Part shown: one piece after another, positions 35,094 to 45,391 of the stretch
Layout: each line of letters starts with the position of its first letter
Numbering within the stretch: the stretch's first letter is position 1
Origin: Perkinsus olseni
Lineage: Eukaryota > Perkinsozoa > Perkinsida
Direction: 5' to 3'
Length of the DNA stretch: 45,391 bases
NCBI GenBank assembly: GCA_013115125.1
Contig: JABANN010000265.1
Coordinates: forward strand, 1 to 45,391
Notes under the pieces: model-generated
Seen by the model: the letters and a program-made list of their open reading frames with translations, nothing else
Database searches by the model: none
What the model was told of the DNA's origin: nothing
Translations under genes and position numbers: made by a program

Positions 35094-37994
35094 ATGGTTC
35101 AGAGGCTCCCGGCAGTGGACGTCTATAAACTCCTCACTGCTGCGTATACAGGGCTGATGGCCTGTCTCTGCTCTTGGGCAGTCTTTATCATGCCCCATGG
35201 ACAGGGCGCGAACATGACGGTGAGCGGTAGTGACCATTGCAATTTCACTGCTCGATAGCTCCCTGCTTTGAATTGCGGATCTCATCTCCTTGCCAGGTAC
35301 TCGCTCCCATCTGGGCATTAGTGTCAGCCTTCCTGAACCTGAGTGCCAACTACGACCAGTCGCTGCGGTCGATCGTCGGAGCTCTCATCGGCCTCGGTCT
35401 GACTCAGCTCATCGCCCTCATCATATCATCTGCATCATCCTCTGGTTATAATGACTGGATCGGCGTGGTCGTATGCTTCCCCGTCTGCTTCTTTCTCGGT
35501 ATCGCGGACCCCGCCACAGGTTGCAAGATGTCCAAGGTCTTCCGTTCTGACGTTGCGATGGAGTCCATGTACATCCCTCTCGCCTTTCCCAATGGGCAGC
35601 CATTCTTGCACAGCTTGTTAACATCTGGGGCCTTCATCGTCGGCTCTGCGGAGACACTCGTTGCTACTACTATACTTAACGCGTTCAACTTGTTGCCGCG
35701 CCATGAGGTGCCTCCGATACCGTCCTTTGCGAAGAGAGCAGCTGACTACTACGAGACCCTGTCCACGTACTGTACTAGTGGTATGCAGCATGCTGGCTTC
35801 ATCGATCGACAGCGGGCGGTCTTTGAGGAAGCTTGGAGAGCGGCCTCGAGGGCTGCCCCGACGCCGGAGCTACGGAGCGTGATATACAGGATGGCCGCGG
35901 AACTGATAGCCCTTAGAACTACTTTGAGGGACGGCGCCTACAGCCCCGAAATCCTGGAGTACATCTGGCATCCGCTGGTAGCGAACATAGTAGAGCTCAG
36001 GCTGGAGACGGTATACTGGCTGCGTCGATCGGCAAGCCCGATTGGAGACGACGGCGCCATTCATGAGACTGATCTCGTTGAGCTCGGGAACCAGATGAAG
36101 ATTCGTCTGAACGAGCAATCGCTAATTTACGGCACAAAGGTTTTCTCCGGCGAGTCTTCTCTCTCTCCAGCCACCGACATTGTGCGCTTCCAGTTCGCTA
36201 TGTCGCTGATTGCCCGGTTTGCAATGCTATCGGATGATTTCCACAGATTGGTCAGGGAGTACGAGAAGTCACTTCCGGAGACTAAGGGATGGGTGAGCGT
36301 GAAGGCGTGGCAGAAAGGACGGGTCGGCTGGCTACACCACTTCCCAATCGAGAAATGTTTTCGCTTCGTGTGAATTTAGTAAGTGCCTCGGAAATTTGAA
36401 TGTTGTCAAGCCAGTTCCGTCGAGATTGAATTCGTGACGAAATTTGATTTAGAATATGCCGTTCTACATCGAAGTAGTCGAGATGTCATTTGGTCGAGAA
36501 TTGGTGTAGATGTAGATCACTATGAAATGTCCTTATGGCCTCGTTTATCAGATACACTGGCCGTCAAGGCTCCGCCAGTACTTCGTGGATTGTAAGAAGT
36601 ATTGGATCGACTGGTGGCACTTGCCGTTCTTCGCTTTTGGTAGTATGACGCTCACCCAGAGATTCATCCACCCATTGAGGCTTTCAATCACCATAACTGC
36701 CTTCGCCCTCCCCCTTGTGGCCTGGGCTCATCAAAACCCTATAGTGGAGATCTACGGCTTCTGGGCGCTAGTTCCGATACTCTTCTGTTTCCTTCAAACT
36801 CCTGGAGCGTCCCTGGTTAAGGGGACGCGGCGGATCGTTGGTACTATCCTGGCTGCGGCTATAGCGATCATCTGCGTGTCTGTTCACCCCTACTCTCCTG
36901 CTGCATTCGTGGTGGAGATGTTCGTCATCACCTTTGTCGGTAAACTGGGCAGCCTCTACCCGAGCATCGACTATGGTGGTACAGTCTTCGCCTTCACGTG
37001 GATGCTGGTGGGCATCATCCCAACACTTGGCGAGGGGGAGACGCGCGAAGATATGATACTGTGGTCTCTCTGGAGGGTTGCGATGACTCTGATCGGTACT
37101 ATCGGTGGAACTATAGTGTCAATGTTTGTATTCCCTACTTTCGCAATGGAGAAGCTGAATCGGGAGTCTGCCCACGAGCTGCTTGAGCAGGCCGATATGG
37201 TCGCACGAGCTTTGGAGCAGCTGTGCGCTCTCGAGAAAGGGCCTTCTGTGAATCCCGAGGACCGGGGAGTCGAGGGAGGGGACGAGTTCTTCAGATCGAG
37301 TGATACTCGCTTTGCGCTACTTCCCGACGCGAAGGCTGAAGCTACTGTCCTCAACAGGACTGCGTTTGTAGACGATACCAACCGGGCTGTCCTGACTGCC
37401 CAGGGAAAGATCGACCGTATGGGTAGGAGTGCCCTAGTCGCGCACACTACGTTGGCTGACTGTGCTCGGCGCTTGGGAGAGCCTTCGATATCGTATCTGC
37501 TGGAGCCACTCAAGGGTGATCTGTACAAGTTTGCAACAGCATTGAGGGACTCGGCATCTCAAGTGGCGTTGACCATACTGGATGACTCGTGGCGGCCCTC
37601 AGCCAGGAGTGGGAATAAAGCGGTCACGCGCGGCAGGTTGACGAGCAGTCAGGTGAATGTTGAGATGCAGCGAATAATAGACATCTTCGTCAAACGGCGA
37701 GAGGAGATGCTGGCCGGCGAGGAATGCGATATCGAGGGGTGGTCGCGAGCGGTGAAGTCGGGCTGCTATTCACTCTACCATGCCGTCTATACTTTGCGGG
37801 TGTTTGCCGATGACTGGGTCCAAATGGAGACTATCATTCTCGGCTTGGCCCCTATGGTGGAGATGAGGGCCCGTGCGCTGAGTGGTGCGTACGTCCCTGG
37901 TCCGAGCGCCCTGGTGTTGAAGACGCCACGGCATAGCACGCTGAGAAGCTTCACGGACGCCTCCTCTGAGGAAAACGCCCGAGATTTCGATTGA
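35094..37994 (+). CDS. FUSC-7: two-module FUSC-type membrane transporter, class A
   Basis: Exons 35094-35219, 35297-36292 and 36552-37994 give 854 residues, the longest of the array. Exon 1 (VYKLLTAAYTGLMACLCSW, GQGANMT) and exon 2 (VLAPIWAL, FRSDVAMESMYIPLAFPNG) are typical class A; exon sizes 1 and 2 are identical to FUSC-3 and FUSC-8 (42 and 332 codons). Module 2: QTPGASLVKGTRRIVGT and DYGGTVFAFTWMLVGI. C-terminal element SLYHAVYTLRVFADDW. Extra length comes from a short insertion in the soluble tail (RPSARSGNKAVTRG) and a longer C-terminus. Intron 2 is 259 nt and stays open in the exon 2 frame for 26 codons. Only 139 bp follow FUSC-6. Confidence 0.9.
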
Positions 37995-39201
37995 GATTCG
38001 TGTAGGATACACGGTGCATTCCGATCTTGATACGTGAACTGGCATGATTCGTGATAAGACTAGCGTGTCATGGCGACTCCGTTTGAATAGGAAACGCCTT
38101 TCTTGTGTTTACCAGCGTTGTTATCATTATCATTGGTCAGACTTTAACGAGTTTCACTTCTGAAATTTGTCGAGTTGGCGCGACCGGGCGGGCAACGTCG
38201 GCTGCCTTGGCTGGTCGGGTTTCTAGTTTCGTAATTGCTTTCCGTTCTGATTAAACTCAGAAGATTCCACAGTCAGGTGATCTTCGCTCAGCCAAGTTCA
38301 GCATGGAAAATACTGATTGAACGGCGGTCGAGTTTTCTGGGGGGGGGCGGTGCGAGGGCCACAGAGCATTCAGTCTGGGGAGGAGTAGATGAAAGTTGTA
38401 CTAACAGGTTGGGAATTCACGGGGCTTAGTGGGTCGCCAGCCTCTGGGCGGCGCTCCTTTGTGTACCAAGCATGCGACGCTGTCGATAAAGTCTTGAACA
38501 TTGTGTGCTTAAGACAGCAGTGACTGTGAGCGGGCTCCGTGGTTTCTTACCCGCTATGTTTGGTATACCGACTATACTGCCTGTTAGTTACCTTTTGCTA
38601 GATTCTGCAAACCCCGCGCTGAAAGTGCGTCCCACCCAACACTCGCAACTAAACTCGCCCACCCTTGCCAGAAATGTAGCCTGCGGCTCCAAATTGGTAC
38701 TGTCGTGGCCCCACCACCGACACACCCAATTTGGACAAGTAACTTCCCCCAAACCCCGCAGGCTAACATTCGGCACTCTATCCGAAGTCTGTCGCCGAGC
38801 TCGTCGAGGTCACCTTTGCCACACCGTGTACTACAATACTCATACAATCTATACAACCGCTCATCACCAGCTCTCCGGATCCTGCAGCCAATCATCCCCC
38901 GGCCTCGAAATCTCGTTGTGGTGTGAGCTGTGGCTCACAGCAGTGACTGTGAGCGGGCTCCGTGGTTTCTTACCCGCTATGTTTGGTATACCGACTATAC
39001 TGCCTGTTAGTTCCCTTTTGCTAGATTCTACAAGATAAATACGAGAGTAAGACAATCAGTGATCAGTTTCTACTACTATCGACTACTGTTATACTTGGTT
39101 TTCTCATCACTTGGGATTTGTCCGTACTCTCTTCGCCGGCCTCCGAGAAATCCTGTTCACGTTTTCGGCCCTTGGCAGTTTCTGTTGTGATTTAGTAGTC
39201 T
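37995..39201. other. Spacer between FUSC-7 and FUSC-8
   Basis: The longest spacer inside the array (1.2 kb). It has no supported gene, holds a nine-base G run at 38339-38347 and the direct-repeat unit at 38514-39033. Frames within the repeat unit on both strands have no recognisable motif. Confidence 0.6.
38514..39033. mobile_element. Short element with 97-bp direct terminal repeats (TRIM-like candidate)
   Basis: Copies at 38514-38610 and 38937-39033 are about 98% identical and flank 326 bp of unrelated sequence. Within each copy a core begins TGACTG and ends in CA, as LTRs do, and contains a small inverted pair (AGCGGG/CCCGCT). The inner part has no protein-coding support. The near-identity suggests a recent origin. 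I could not find a target-site duplication, so a simple local duplication with inserted DNA is an alternative to a terminal-repeat retrotransposon in miniature. Confidence 0.45.
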
Positions 39202-41862
39202 ATGGTTGAACGACTTCCTTCAATACCCGTTTACAAGTTGCTTACGGCGTTGTATACGGGCGTGATGGCTTGCCTCTGTTCGTGGGCCATCTTTTTGGCC
39301 CCTGAGGGCCGTGGAGCGAATATGACGGTAAGGGGACGAGTGTCCGGTAGACCGCTTCAGCTTAGGGAGTGCTCAGGTACTCGCTCCGATCTGGGCATTG
39401 GTCTCTTCTTTCCTCAACATCCACGATAACTATGATCAGTCCTGTAGATCAGTAGTAGGAGCCTTTATAGGTCTCTTCTTCACTGAGTTGATCGCCATCA
39501 TCATAACGGCCGGCAATACCGTCGAGTATTGTGACTGGATCGGTGTCGCTGTGGCCTTCCCAATTTGCTTTCTGATGGCATTGGGGGATGCAGCGACAGG
39601 CAGCAAGCTTTCTAAAGTGTTTCGTTCCGACGTGGCCATGGAAGCCATGTACATCCCCATTGCCTTTCCCAACGGCCGCCCGTTCCTGCACGGGGCTCTC
39701 ACTGCCGCGGCTTTCATGGTCGGCTCGGCGGAGTCCTTTATTGCCACTAGTATCCTCAACGCGTTTAATCTTCTTCCTCGGAAGGACATACCGGCGTTGC
39801 CGGCTTTTGCGAAGCGCGCTGCTGATTACTATGAAACACTCACGGCGTATTGGACGAGCGGTATGGAGCATGCTGATTTCATCGATCGACAAAGGAAGGT
39901 ATTCGAGGAGTCCTGGAGAGCGGCCTCTAGGGAAGCGCCGACGCCGGAACTTCGTAGTGTTATCTACCGTATGGCGTCGGGCTTGATCGCACTGAGGGAT
40001 ACCATGAACGATGGTCGGTACAGCGAGGATATGCTGGAGCATATATGGCACCCGCTCATGCCCGATATCGTTGACATGAGACTGGAAGTTGTGTACTGGT
40101 TGCGGACGACTGCGAAGCCTATCAGGGATGACAAGGAGATCGAGCAGACGGACCTCATGAACCTGGCGACCGAGTTGAGTAGCCGGCTGAGCCAGGCGTC
40201 CATCACCTACAGCGAGAAAGTCGTCGAGGGGGAGTCCTCGTTGTCGCCTGCGAACGATATTGTGAGATTCCAGTTTGCCATGTCCCTGATCGCTAAGTTT
40301 GCGATCTTGTCTGACGAGTTCTATAATTTAGTTCGCCGGCAGCAGAAGGAGGAGGCACATTCTCTAAAATGGGTAAGTACCTTCGATTCATTTTCACCGT
40401 TCATTCTTGTTCATTTCAAGCCCTTTGCTGGTTCTAGTGCCCTTCGTGCATAGCGAATGGTCTTCCTTTTCAGTATAACTGGGGAGGACGATTCTGTCGT
40501 TATATGAAGGAGTGCAAGGAGTATTGGATCCATTGGTGGCACCTGCCCTTCTGGGCCTACGGCAATATGACTCTCAGGCAGAGGCTTGTGCATCCGTTAA
40601 GGCTGTCTCTCACCATCACCCTATTTGCTTTCCCCCTAGTGGCTTGGGCTCATAAGGAGAAGGTGGTGGAGACCTTTGGGTTCTGGGCCTTGGTGCCCCT
40701 ATTGTTCTGCTTCCTGGGTACTCCCGGTGCCTCCTTGGTCAAGGGTACCAGGCGTATCATTGGTACCATCCTCGCTGCCTGTTTGGGTATGATTTGCATC
40801 GAAGCCAACTACAACAGCGTCCCTGCTTTCATTGTGGAGATGTTCGTTATCGTGTCTATTGGTAAGCTTGGTGCCCTCTACAGCAATATCGACTACGCCG
40901 GTACTGTGTTTGCATTCACGTGGATGCTTGTGGGTATTGTTCCTACGTTGGGCTCGGAGCCGACTGAGAGCGATATGATAACCTGGGCACTGTGGCGTCT
41001 GTTGATGACTCTGATCGGTACCCTCGGCAATATGGTCGTCGCCACGTTCGTATTCCCGACGTTCGCCTTCGAGAAGTTGAACGGTGAGACGGCTCACGAG
41101 CTTATGGCCCAGTCTCAGTTGGTGTCGATGGCGGTCGAGCAGCTCTGTGCTGTAGAGAAGGGTCCATCGGTGAACCCTGATGACAAACGCATAGAAAGCG
41201 GCGATGAGTTCTTCAAGTCTAGTGATTACCGATACCAGCTCCTACCTGACGCCAAGGCTGAGGGGCTTGTTCTGAACAAGACCGCCTTCATTGATGAAAC
41301 CACACGCGCAGTGATAGGATCCCAGTACGATATTGATATGATGGGCCGTTCTGCTATGGTGGCGCATACTAACATCGCCGATTGCACGCGCCAGATCGCC
41401 GACCCGACGATCTCCCTGCTACTGGACCCTCTCCGTGAGAGCCTCCATAAAGTGGCGGTAGCATTGAATGATTCATCATCTAAGATGGCGCTGAAGATAC
41501 TTGACCAGAGCAAGAGAGGACATAAGGATAGCGGCTCCTTTGAGCTTGCTGATCAAAGCAGCCAGGTCAACGTCGAGATGCAGCGGGCCTTGGATATTTT
41601 CGTCGCCAGGAGGGAAGTCATGCTCTCGGGCGAGAAGAAGAATCTTGAAAACTGGGCCAGTGCCATTCAAGGCGGCCTCTACGGTCTCTTCCATTCACTG
41701 TACACGCTGCGGGTGTTTGTCGACGAGTGGGTTCATATGGAGACTAGGATCTTGAACCTCAAGCCCGCTACCCGTAGGTCTCGTGCACTCACTGGTGCCC
41801 CGCAGGAGTTGGTCCGTGATATCTCCAAGGCCACTCGACATGGTTCGAGAGATAAGCTCTAA
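39202..41862 (+). CDS. FUSC-8: two-module FUSC-type membrane transporter, class A
   Basis: Exons 39202-39327, 39377-40372 and 40474-41862 give 836 residues. Exon 1 (VYKLLTALYTGVMACLCSW, GRGANMT) is very close to FUSC-7. Exon 2 opens VLAPIWAL and carries FRSDVAMEAMYIPIAFPNG. Module 2 opens with the same Trp-rich stretch as FUSC-3, coded by an identical 62-nt tract, then GTPGASLVKGTRRIIGT and DYAGTVFAFTWMLVGI. The C-terminal element is LFHSLYTLRVFVDEW, with Glu in place of the usual Asp before Trp. Introns are 49 and 101 nt. Confidence 0.9.
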
Positions 41863-42425
41863 GTAACTATGTCGCATCTACGTCTCTTGCATGTTCCTCG
41901 GTTTATCGTCTCAATTTCCTAAGGAGGTTCTCCTCGCACTTAAGTTTCTCCCAGTTCCTGCTCACTGTATAGTTGATCTTTCGTCGCCTTACTAAGTACC
42001 TCATATCGTTCGCTGCGGGGTCATTTCACTCAGCATCAGATAAGCGAAGTATTTCGCGAGCTCCCGCGAGCTCTTATTCGTGGAGTAAAAAAGAAGCTGA
42101 GGCGAACCTTTGCTATGTCGAAGTGCGAGTCCTGGACGGCTCAAGCCAGTCTTGGTCTATTGATCTATACGCGTGTTCATGGCCTGGTCCGCTTCACAAT
42201 CAGTGTGTGACTAATACTATTGTGTCGATTCTTGGTATCGTCCACTCGAGCTCGTTCATCGCCGAGCTCGATCCCTGCCGAGTTAACATTCATTTCCTCG
42301 CACGGTCTTGTCGCGTTGAATCTCTCTTTTCGGACTTTCTTTAAATTTGTGGTGCCATGCATGGTCGGGTCAGAGTAATTTCCACCGTATATGCTCCTGT
42401 TGTTCAACCAGATTGTTGTGGATGT
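41863..42425. other. Spacer between FUSC-8 and FUSC-9
   Basis: No supported gene. A frame at 41973-42344 has no motif. The FUSC-9 frame is open upstream to about 42357 without matching its paralogues there. A short repeat (GCGAGCTC, twice near 42057-42072) is the only pattern I notice. Confidence 0.55.
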
Positions 42426-45217
42426 ATGTCGCGGAAGACTCACAGCACTCCAACGTCTTATATCCTCCCTCAGTATTCCCAGTATCGAGTGCTGTTGGCG
42501 GCATACGCCGGGCTAATCGCGTGTATATGCGCAGTCCCACAGTTTCTCCCCACCATGCAGGAAACTCTGTTGCAACATTTATATGTAAGACAATAGCTCG
42601 TTTTTGCCGCCGCTCTCTACGAATTCTCCAATCGTCTTTTGCACTGTATCGGGGTTGGAGGTACTCCAGAACAATTCTTGTCCTAACGTACCGATAGGCG
42701 CGATCAATGATGGGTTTCATAACAGCTATCTTACTTCTGTCACTTTCATGCTTCAGGTCCTCGGTATCTTGTACGCCTTCATATCAACATCCCTGGATGC
42801 CAAAACGTTTATGATGCTTCCCTGGCGTATCATCCTCGGTGTACTGGCTGGCGCTGTATCAGGATACATTATTGTTCTGGTCGTGACTGCCATGGGTGGT
42901 GGGGTTTATAACCCTTTCTATGGAACTTTACTCATGTCTCCCTTCTTGTTAGTATTCAGTCTGGCCGAGCCGACCCTAAAGTGTAAATTCTCCCAACTCT
43001 TCAGCTACATAGCTGCCAACGTGATTATGGTATGTATCGTGAGTTTCTCCGGGCCAACGCCTCAGAAAGCCTTCGTCTCGGCCATGTTCGTTGGAATACT
43101 CTCTTTCGTGGTGCCGATTACCTTAACAACGACACTCAATGTGCTTGGGTTGCTCCCTCGCACGGCAGCTGAACCTATGGTCATGTTCGAGTACGCTCTC
43201 GGCAACAACTTCAAGTCGAATGCCTGCTATATACTGGACGGTGACCTCCATAAGCGAGAGCTTGATGAGCTGCGGCGAGCCCTCGTGACCGCACGCAAAG
43301 CCATACTGGCGAGTGTCACCGATGCCGACCTTCGACTGTGTATCTTCCAACTGACAAGCACGTTATATGGACTCCGACGGGCCTCCGGTTGGGAGCCCTT
43401 CAGCGAGGCGGCGGTGACACACCTGTGGGAGCCGATGCAGATGGAGCTGAGAAATCTGATGACCTTTGTGACCGCCGTGTTAAGACACGAGGTGGAGGTG
43501 GACGACATTCCTGATTTGAAATCCACGGCTAGGAATGCGCTCCTTCGAATCAAAAGGATAAGCATCGAATACACCCGAGCAGTGGCTGACCAGAAATCTG
43601 TTGTGATCTCGACAAGAGAGATGGCTCGGGTCGAGTTTGCCATGCTCGCTATTCCGAGATTTGCTATCCTTGTGAACCACTATTTCGAGCTCAAGGCTAA
43701 GCGGAGCCCCCCGAAGCCCTCCCTAATGAGATACGTAAGCCGTCGGATGGGCAACCGCTGTTGTTCTTTAGGCATAATTCTCTGATATTCAATATTGGTT
43801 TCTGTTCTAGGTACCGATTCATACTCCACTGAGGCACCCCATACAGTTCCTGGAGCAACCTATATGGCCACCGGGCACTTCTCTACGCGACAAGCTGGCC
43901 TTTCCTCTGAGGTTGACCATCTGCTTGACGCTTATGCTCGAAGCTACTCTAGCTGTCGGTCAGGTCTACCCCATCCTTCTTATTGAAGGTCTGTGGATCT
44001 GTCTCCCTGCGCTTACTTGTTTCTTGCCAACGGTTGGTCATGCTTTGGACAAGGGTTTCAGACGAATGCTCGGTGTTACTATCGGAGGCGTGGCGGCAAT
44101 ACTGATTGTCTACGTTAACCCTATGGATGTTCCTGCGGTGATGGTAGAGCTCTTCATAGCTGCGGCCTTGAGTAAGTTCTTTACCATGGACCCTACCATC
44201 GGCTACCTAGGATTCCAAACGACTGGCACCTTCTGTGTGGTCGGAGTATGCAATGCTCTCGATCCAACCCTAAGTGGTGGAGAACGGATGGAAGCAGCTT
44301 TATACCGAATGCTCTTCACGCTGATCGGATTGGTGATCTCCATCTTCCTCTCTCTGGCTACGTTCCCTTCCTACTGTGGACGCCGTCTGGCGATACAAAC
44401 CGGCAAGGAACTCTCTTGTGCCTCAAACATGGTATCGACTTTGATCAAGGGGCTGGCGTCGAGGAAGCATGACGGTTCGAAGGAACCGGAAGGTCAGCCA
44501 CTGCCCACTGTGTCCGAAGTGGGTGCAAAGCTTTTGAAGGAAGACAACTGTCGCGCAGCAGAACAGCGGTGGTTCCGCGAGGAAGCCACGTATTTGAAGC
44601 TTTTCAATATTTCTTCCACACGGTGCGCTGTGAAGCCCAAGTGCTTGGGTTGTGCCCAAGATGAAGTCACCAGGCTCAACCGAAGTGCAGTCGTGGTGAG
44701 CCAAATTATCTGGGGCTGCGATCAAAGAATGAGTGCGGCAACGGACAACTTCCTACTCGAGCCTATCCGACCTCTATTAGGAGATCTTGCGGAGCATCTA
44801 CAACGTTCAGCTGTTGAACTGGATCGTTGTCTGCACGGTGTTGTGGATACTGGGCCAGCGATCGAGGCGACAGGTGAGACTCTCGAGGCAATGCTCTACC
44901 TGAATGCCGAGTTCGATGAGAGCAGAACTAGGTTACTCTTCACACGAACTTGGGCGGCCAAGGGTGAAAAGATGGATTCAACTCACATGATCGAAGTTCT
45001 GAGTAGCGGTGGCGGCGTTGGCGTCCATGAGGCCATACACGCCATCAATGTCTTCGTGGAAGACTGGGTCGCAGTTGTCAATCAGCTACTGGGATGCCAA
45101 GTGAGCGTACCGCACGCACCAGTCGAGGAAAGTGTTATGTCTTTCGGGAGTTTCGACACTACTACTGGATCTGATGATGAAGGTGTTCGCAGGAGAGCTG
45201 AGACTTGCGCGTATTGA
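42426..45217 (+). CDS. FUSC-9: two-module FUSC-type membrane transporter, class B
   Basis: Exons 42426-42584, 42757-43734 and 43811-45217 give 847 residues. Exon 1 (SYILPQYSQYRVLLAAYAG, then PQFLPTM and QHLY) aligns with FUSC-6. Exon 2 opens VLGILYAFISTSLDA, mixing class A (VL) and class B (SLD) features. It keeps PWRIILGVLAGA in module 1. Module 2 signature is LPTVGHALDKGFRRMLGV, with His at the second position. The start of exon 3 (VPIHTPLRHPIQFL) lacks the Trp-rich stretch of class A. The C-terminal element is SSGGGVGVHEAIHAINVFVEDW. Introns are 172 and 76 nt. This is the last gene in view; the array may continue beyond the window. Confidence 0.9.
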
Positions 45218-45391
45218 GTCCGCATCCACTTCATGTTCTGTGTCCTATATCGTATTCCTCACACTGCCTCATCGATTCATTATGTGTTTCGGAGGCCTTT
45301 CTGTGTTCTCGATTTGTGCGTTTCTTGACACTGCGGTGGTGGAGTTCTGTGGGTTTGTTGACGTCAAGAGATTTTTCGGGCAGATACTCGG
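45218..45391. other. Sequence after FUSC-9
   Basis: T-rich spacer of 174 bp running to the window edge, similar in character to other inter-gene spacers of the array. No start of a tenth copy is visible yet. Confidence 0.6.

Noticed and set aside
36293-36373. Frame of FUSC-7 exon 2 running on to a stop at 36373, as a shorter protein
   Set aside because: All paralogues splice at this point; the extra 26 codons have no match in the family, so this is intron sequence.

Overview
The window looks like nuclear DNA of a flagellated protist. Protein genes are cut by many short GT-AG introns (typically 40-80 nt, several of exactly 46 nt), a eukaryotic tRNA gene has internal promoter boxes, and one gene is a clear BBS8/TTC8 (ciliary BBSome) orthologue. 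A Ty3/gypsy-like gag lies at the left edge. Compact introns, a polycystin-type channel and a Gln-rich coiled-coil protein would suit an alveolate such as Perkinsus, but that placement is inference: no diagnostic marker (rRNA, spliced leader) is present.

Layout. 1-742: 5' part of an LTR retrotransposon on the minus strand. 743-2245: no gene recognised. 2246-4631 (+): BBS8/TTC8, reconstructed from many exons. 5314-6159 (+): Gln-rich coiled-coil protein. 7520-11716 (-): a polycystin (PKD2)-like cation channel, with a tRNA-Thr(AGT) gene lying antisense inside its second-module intron. 12485-13623 (-): acidic zinc-ribbon protein of unknown function. 13654-14141 (-): small mitochondrial-ribosomal-type (L51/S25/CI-B8 domain) protein. 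14263-15624 (-): prolyl-4-hydroxylase-like 2-oxoglutarate/Fe(II) oxygenase. 15625-16830: long divergent intergenic stretch holding a tRNA-like sequence.

16831-45217 (+): the dominant feature, nine head-to-tail paralogous genes (called FUSC-1 to FUSC-9 here), each coding for a large (831-854 aa) membrane protein of the FUSC/aromatic-acid-exporter/ALMT superfamily. Each protein has two membrane modules, each followed by a long soluble helical region. Eight of the nine share the same three-exon structure with two phase-0 introns: the first after transmembrane helix 1, the second exactly between the two modules. FUSC-1 lacks the second intron. Two sequence classes (A: genes 3, 7, 8; B: genes 4, 5, 6, 9) are interleaved, and genes 1 and 2 are outliers. 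Short intergenic spacers (about 140-1,200 bp) separate the genes; one contains two 97-bp direct repeats flanking 326 bp.

The array seems to be an expanded family of transport proteins made by repeated tandem duplication with later divergence and local gene conversion. Substrate is not evident from sequence; relatives carry organic anions or aromatic acids. Gene models were made by eye from reading frames, splice sites and family similarity, so exon edges are predictions.
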